A stretch of 64,000 nt of DNA. Origin: Mycobacterium sp. D16Q13 (GTDB lineage: Bacteria > Actinomycetota > Actinomycetes > Mycobacteriales > Mycobacteriaceae). Below, one piece after another: positions 62,593 through 64,000 of the stretch. The DNA lies in assembly GCF_002013375.1 (NCBI RefSeq), contig NZ_MAEW01000003.1, positions 620,001 through 684,000 of the forward strand. Reading direction: 5' to 3'. Both the position numbers and the translations under genes were made by a program. How positions within the stretch are numbered: position 1 is the stretch's first letter; each line of letters starts with the position of its first letter. The notes beneath the pieces are model-generated. The model was not told the DNA's origin, searched no databases, and saw nothing but the letters and a program-made list of their open reading frames with translations.

Positions 62593-63321
62593 ATGCGTAG
62601 ACGCACCTTCCTTCGTTCCGGTTCCTTGGCCCTGCCGGCCGCAGCACTGGGCCTGACCGCCGCCGGGAGCGCCACGGCCGACGTTCGCCCCACCGGGTCG
62701 ATTACGTACCCGTTCAGCACCATTGACATACCCGCGAAAAGCGCGCCCTGGAATCTGGAAACGAGCCGCGCCGTCCTGCTGGTCCACGACATGCAGCACT
62801 ACTTCGTGAAGGCCTATACGCCGCAAGCTGATCCCATCGCGACCGTACTGAAGAACATCAAGAGCCTGCTCGACACCGCACATGCCCACGATGTGCCGGT
62901 GCTCTACTCCGCGCAGCCGGGGGGCATGACACCGGAACAGCGTGGGCTCTTCGGCCAGCTCTACGGACCCGGCATGCCAGACGATGACGCCGAGCGGGCG
63001 ATTGTCGATCCCATCGGGCCGGCGGCGACGGATACCGTTCTGGCGAAATGGAAGTACAGCGAGTTCTTCCGCTCTGAACTGTTAGAGATTCTGCGCAATG
63101 CCAACCGGGATCAGCTGATCATCGTCGGCGTCTACGCCTTCTCGGGGATCACCGCGACATCCACCGATGCGGTCCAGAACGACATCCAGGCATTCATCGT
63201 CTCCGATGCCGTGGCGGACTACACCTCCACGGGGCACAACCAGGCGCTTGCCTGGTGTGCGGAGCGCACCGCGCGAATACTGAACACCCGGTCAGCGCTA
63301 GCGGCACTGGATAATTCGTAA
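62593..63321 (+). CDS. Tat-exported isochorismatase-family hydrolase
   Basis: 242 residues from ATG 62593. A twin-arginine signal (MRRRTFLRSGSLALPAAALGLTAAGSATA) precedes an isochorismatase fold: LLVHDMQHYFVKAY (catalytic Asp), LAKWKYSEF (Lys) and GVYAFSGITATSTDAVQNDIQAFIVSDAVADYT. The region where nicotinamidase-type members have a nucleophilic Cys has Gly-Ile instead, as in EntB and PhzD, which hydrolyse the vinyl ether of isochorismate-type compounds. EntB/PhzD are cytosolic, so export is unusual. It starts 63 bp after the P450 fusion, same strand. Confidence 0.82.
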   Translation: MRRRTFLRSGSLALPAAALGLTAAGSATADVRPTGSITYPFSTIDIPAKSAPWNLETSRAVLLVHDMQHYFVKAYTPQADPIATVLKNIKSLLDTAHAHDVPVLYSAQPGGMTPEQRGLFGQLYGPGMPDDDAERAIVDPIGPAATDTVLAKWKYSEFFRSELLEILRNANRDQLIIVGVYAFSGITATSTDAVQNDIQAFIVSDAVADYTSTGHNQALAWCAERTARILNTRSALAALDNS

Positions 63322-63334
63322 CAGTTGACGGCAC

Positions 63335-63375
63335 GACATAAGGCCGCCCGCATCACACGCGGGCGGCCTTATGTC
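63335..63375. terminator. Strong bidirectional terminator
   Basis: Perfect 17-bp arms (63335-63351 beginning GACATAAGGCCG; 63359-63375 ending CGGCCTTATGTC) with a seven-base loop, between the convergent isochorismatase-like gene and ahpD. T-rich bases follow on the plus strand and A/T-rich bases on the minus. Confidence 0.85.
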
Positions 63376-63381
63376 TTGTGC

Positions 63382-63909
63382 TTAGACCAGCGCGGGCACC
63401 GTGGCCAGCGCCTGGGCGACGCCCGAGACGATCGCCGCGATCTTGAGCGCCTCGAGTATCTGCTCGCGGGTCAGTCCAGCCTCGCGCAGCACCTTCTCAT
63501 GTGATCCGACGCAGAAGTGACAGCCGTTGATGGTCGATACCGCGAAGGACCACAGCTCAAACTCCGCCTTGTCGACGCCGGGGTTACCGATGATGTTCAT
63601 CCGCAGACCCGGGCGCAGATCGTCATAGGCGCCATCGAGGAAGCCCCGCCCGCGGTAGAACACGTTGGTCATCGCCATGATCGAGGCGGCACCGAGCGCG
63701 GCGTCGAGTGCCTCGGGCGACAGGACGGTCGCGGCCTCTTCGCGAATCTCCTTGAACACCTGCTCGTTGCGGGTGGCCGCCGCTGTCGCGACGAGAGTGC
63801 CCCACAGCTGAGCCGGTGAGAGTACGGTGCCACGGGCGACCGTGCCCAAGTTGAGCTTGAGATCCTTGGCGTACTCGGGCAGCGCCTCTTTCAGGTTGTC
63901 AACACCCAT
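63382..63909 (-). CDS. ahpD: Alkyl hydroperoxidase AhpD
   Basis: 175 residues, full length. The active CxxC is C130-H-F-C133 with H137 (SHEK), the same numbering as M. tuberculosis AhpD, and the family start [22 protein letters not shown]. AhpD reduces AhpC, being recharged itself by lipoylated SucB/Lpd. It starts one base after the ahpC stop, as in other mycobacteria, with OxyR-type control expected upstream of ahpC outside this window. Confidence 0.95.
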   Translation of the reverse strand: MGVDNLKEALPEYAKDLKLNLGTVARGTVLSPAQLWGTLVATAAATRNEQVFKEIREEAATVLSPEALDAALGAASIMAMTNVFYRGRGFLDGAYDDLRPGLRMNIIGNPGVDKAEFELWSFAVSTINGCHFCVGSHEKVLREAGLTREQILEALKIAAIVSGVAQALATVPALV

Positions 63910-63910
63910 G

Positions 63911-64000
63911 TCAGACGCCCGCGCTCATCAGCTCGCCCGCGTCAATCGTCGGGTCGCCCTTGCGCCAGTTGCAGGCGCACAGCTCATCGGACTGCAGTGC
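63911..64000 (-). CDS. ahpC: Alkyl hydroperoxide reductase AhpC, C-terminal end only
   Basis: The last 29 codons ([17 protein letters not shown], then [12 protein letters not shown]) are inside the window; the gene runs on past 64000. The CAC pair corresponds to Cys174 and Cys176 of M. tuberculosis AhpC, the resolving cysteines reduced by AhpD. Peroxidase against organic peroxides and peroxynitrite. Confidence 0.93.
   Translation of the reverse strand, partial: ALQSDELCACNWRKGDPTIDAGELMSAGV

Overview
The window looks like chromosome from a rapidly growing mycobacterium, most plausibly the Mycobacteroides (abscessus/chelonae) group. The evidence is high G+C, frequent GTG starts, an MmpS/MmpL pair, FadD/FadE enzymes, a PepD-type HtrA protease, DesA1, AhpC/AhpD, a LigD-type polymerase and a chromosomal AAC(2') aminoglycoside acetyltransferase. 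From memory, two stretches match conserved M. tuberculosis blocks: 19.7-33.5 kb follows Rv0276 to Rv0269c (MpaB-type oxygenase, TetR, VOC protein, TetR, hydrolase, FadE6, FadD2, stand-alone prim-pol) with extra enzymes inserted, and 48.8-53.1 kb follows Rv0265c to Rv0262c (FecB-like lipoprotein, KipI, KipA, AAC(2')). No database search was possible, so all orthology is by recognition.

Layout. 1-9.5 kb: a cut MalT/LuxR regulator, pepD, an mmpL-mmpS operon with a divergent TetR gene and a long palindromic operator, then a beta-lactamase-fold hydrolase with its own divergent TetR gene. 9.5-11.95 kb: an intact tRNA-Gly(CCC) and a 40-bp copy of its 3' end bracket a 2.3-kb island carrying only a secreted zinc-metallopeptidase-like protein and an overlapping lipoprotein-like gene, with no integrase. 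11.9-19.7 kb: a membrane protein, a double-GNAT acetyltransferase, an exported repetitive protein, a hydrolase, a methyltransferase and a polysaccharide-initiating sugar transferase. 19.7-33.8 kb: the expanded fadE6/fadD2 neighbourhood with two TetR genes. 33.6-39.1 kb: a divergon with a Baeyer-Villiger-type monooxygenase, a ferritin-like di-iron protein, an SDR and a MerR regulator on one side, and a flavin/2Fe-2S reductase on the other. 39.2-45.1 kb: a leucine/itaconate-type catabolic operon (MaoC, CitE, FadD35-like, acetoacetyl-CoA synthetase) with an IclR regulator. 45.1-48.8 kb: lysG/lysE and a DUF4334-alcohol dehydrogenase-TetR operon.

48.8-64 kb: the FecB-like/KipI/KipA/AAC(2') block, three tandem paralogous membrane proteins, a small heat-shock gene with an HspR-type element, desA1 and a TetR gene, a DUF4383 protein, a cutinase homologue lacking its nucleophile serine, a P450 BM3-type fused monooxygenase, a Tat-exported isochorismatase-like protein, and ahpD with the 3' end of ahpC.

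The best candidates for something undescribed are the tRNA-Gly island with its secreted metallopeptidase/lipoprotein pair, the monooxygenase/di-iron/reductase divergon with its 26-bp palindrome, and the inactive cutinase - CYP102 - exported isochorismatase stretch. Most regulators sit beside a clear inverted repeat, so the window is also rich in predictable operator sites.
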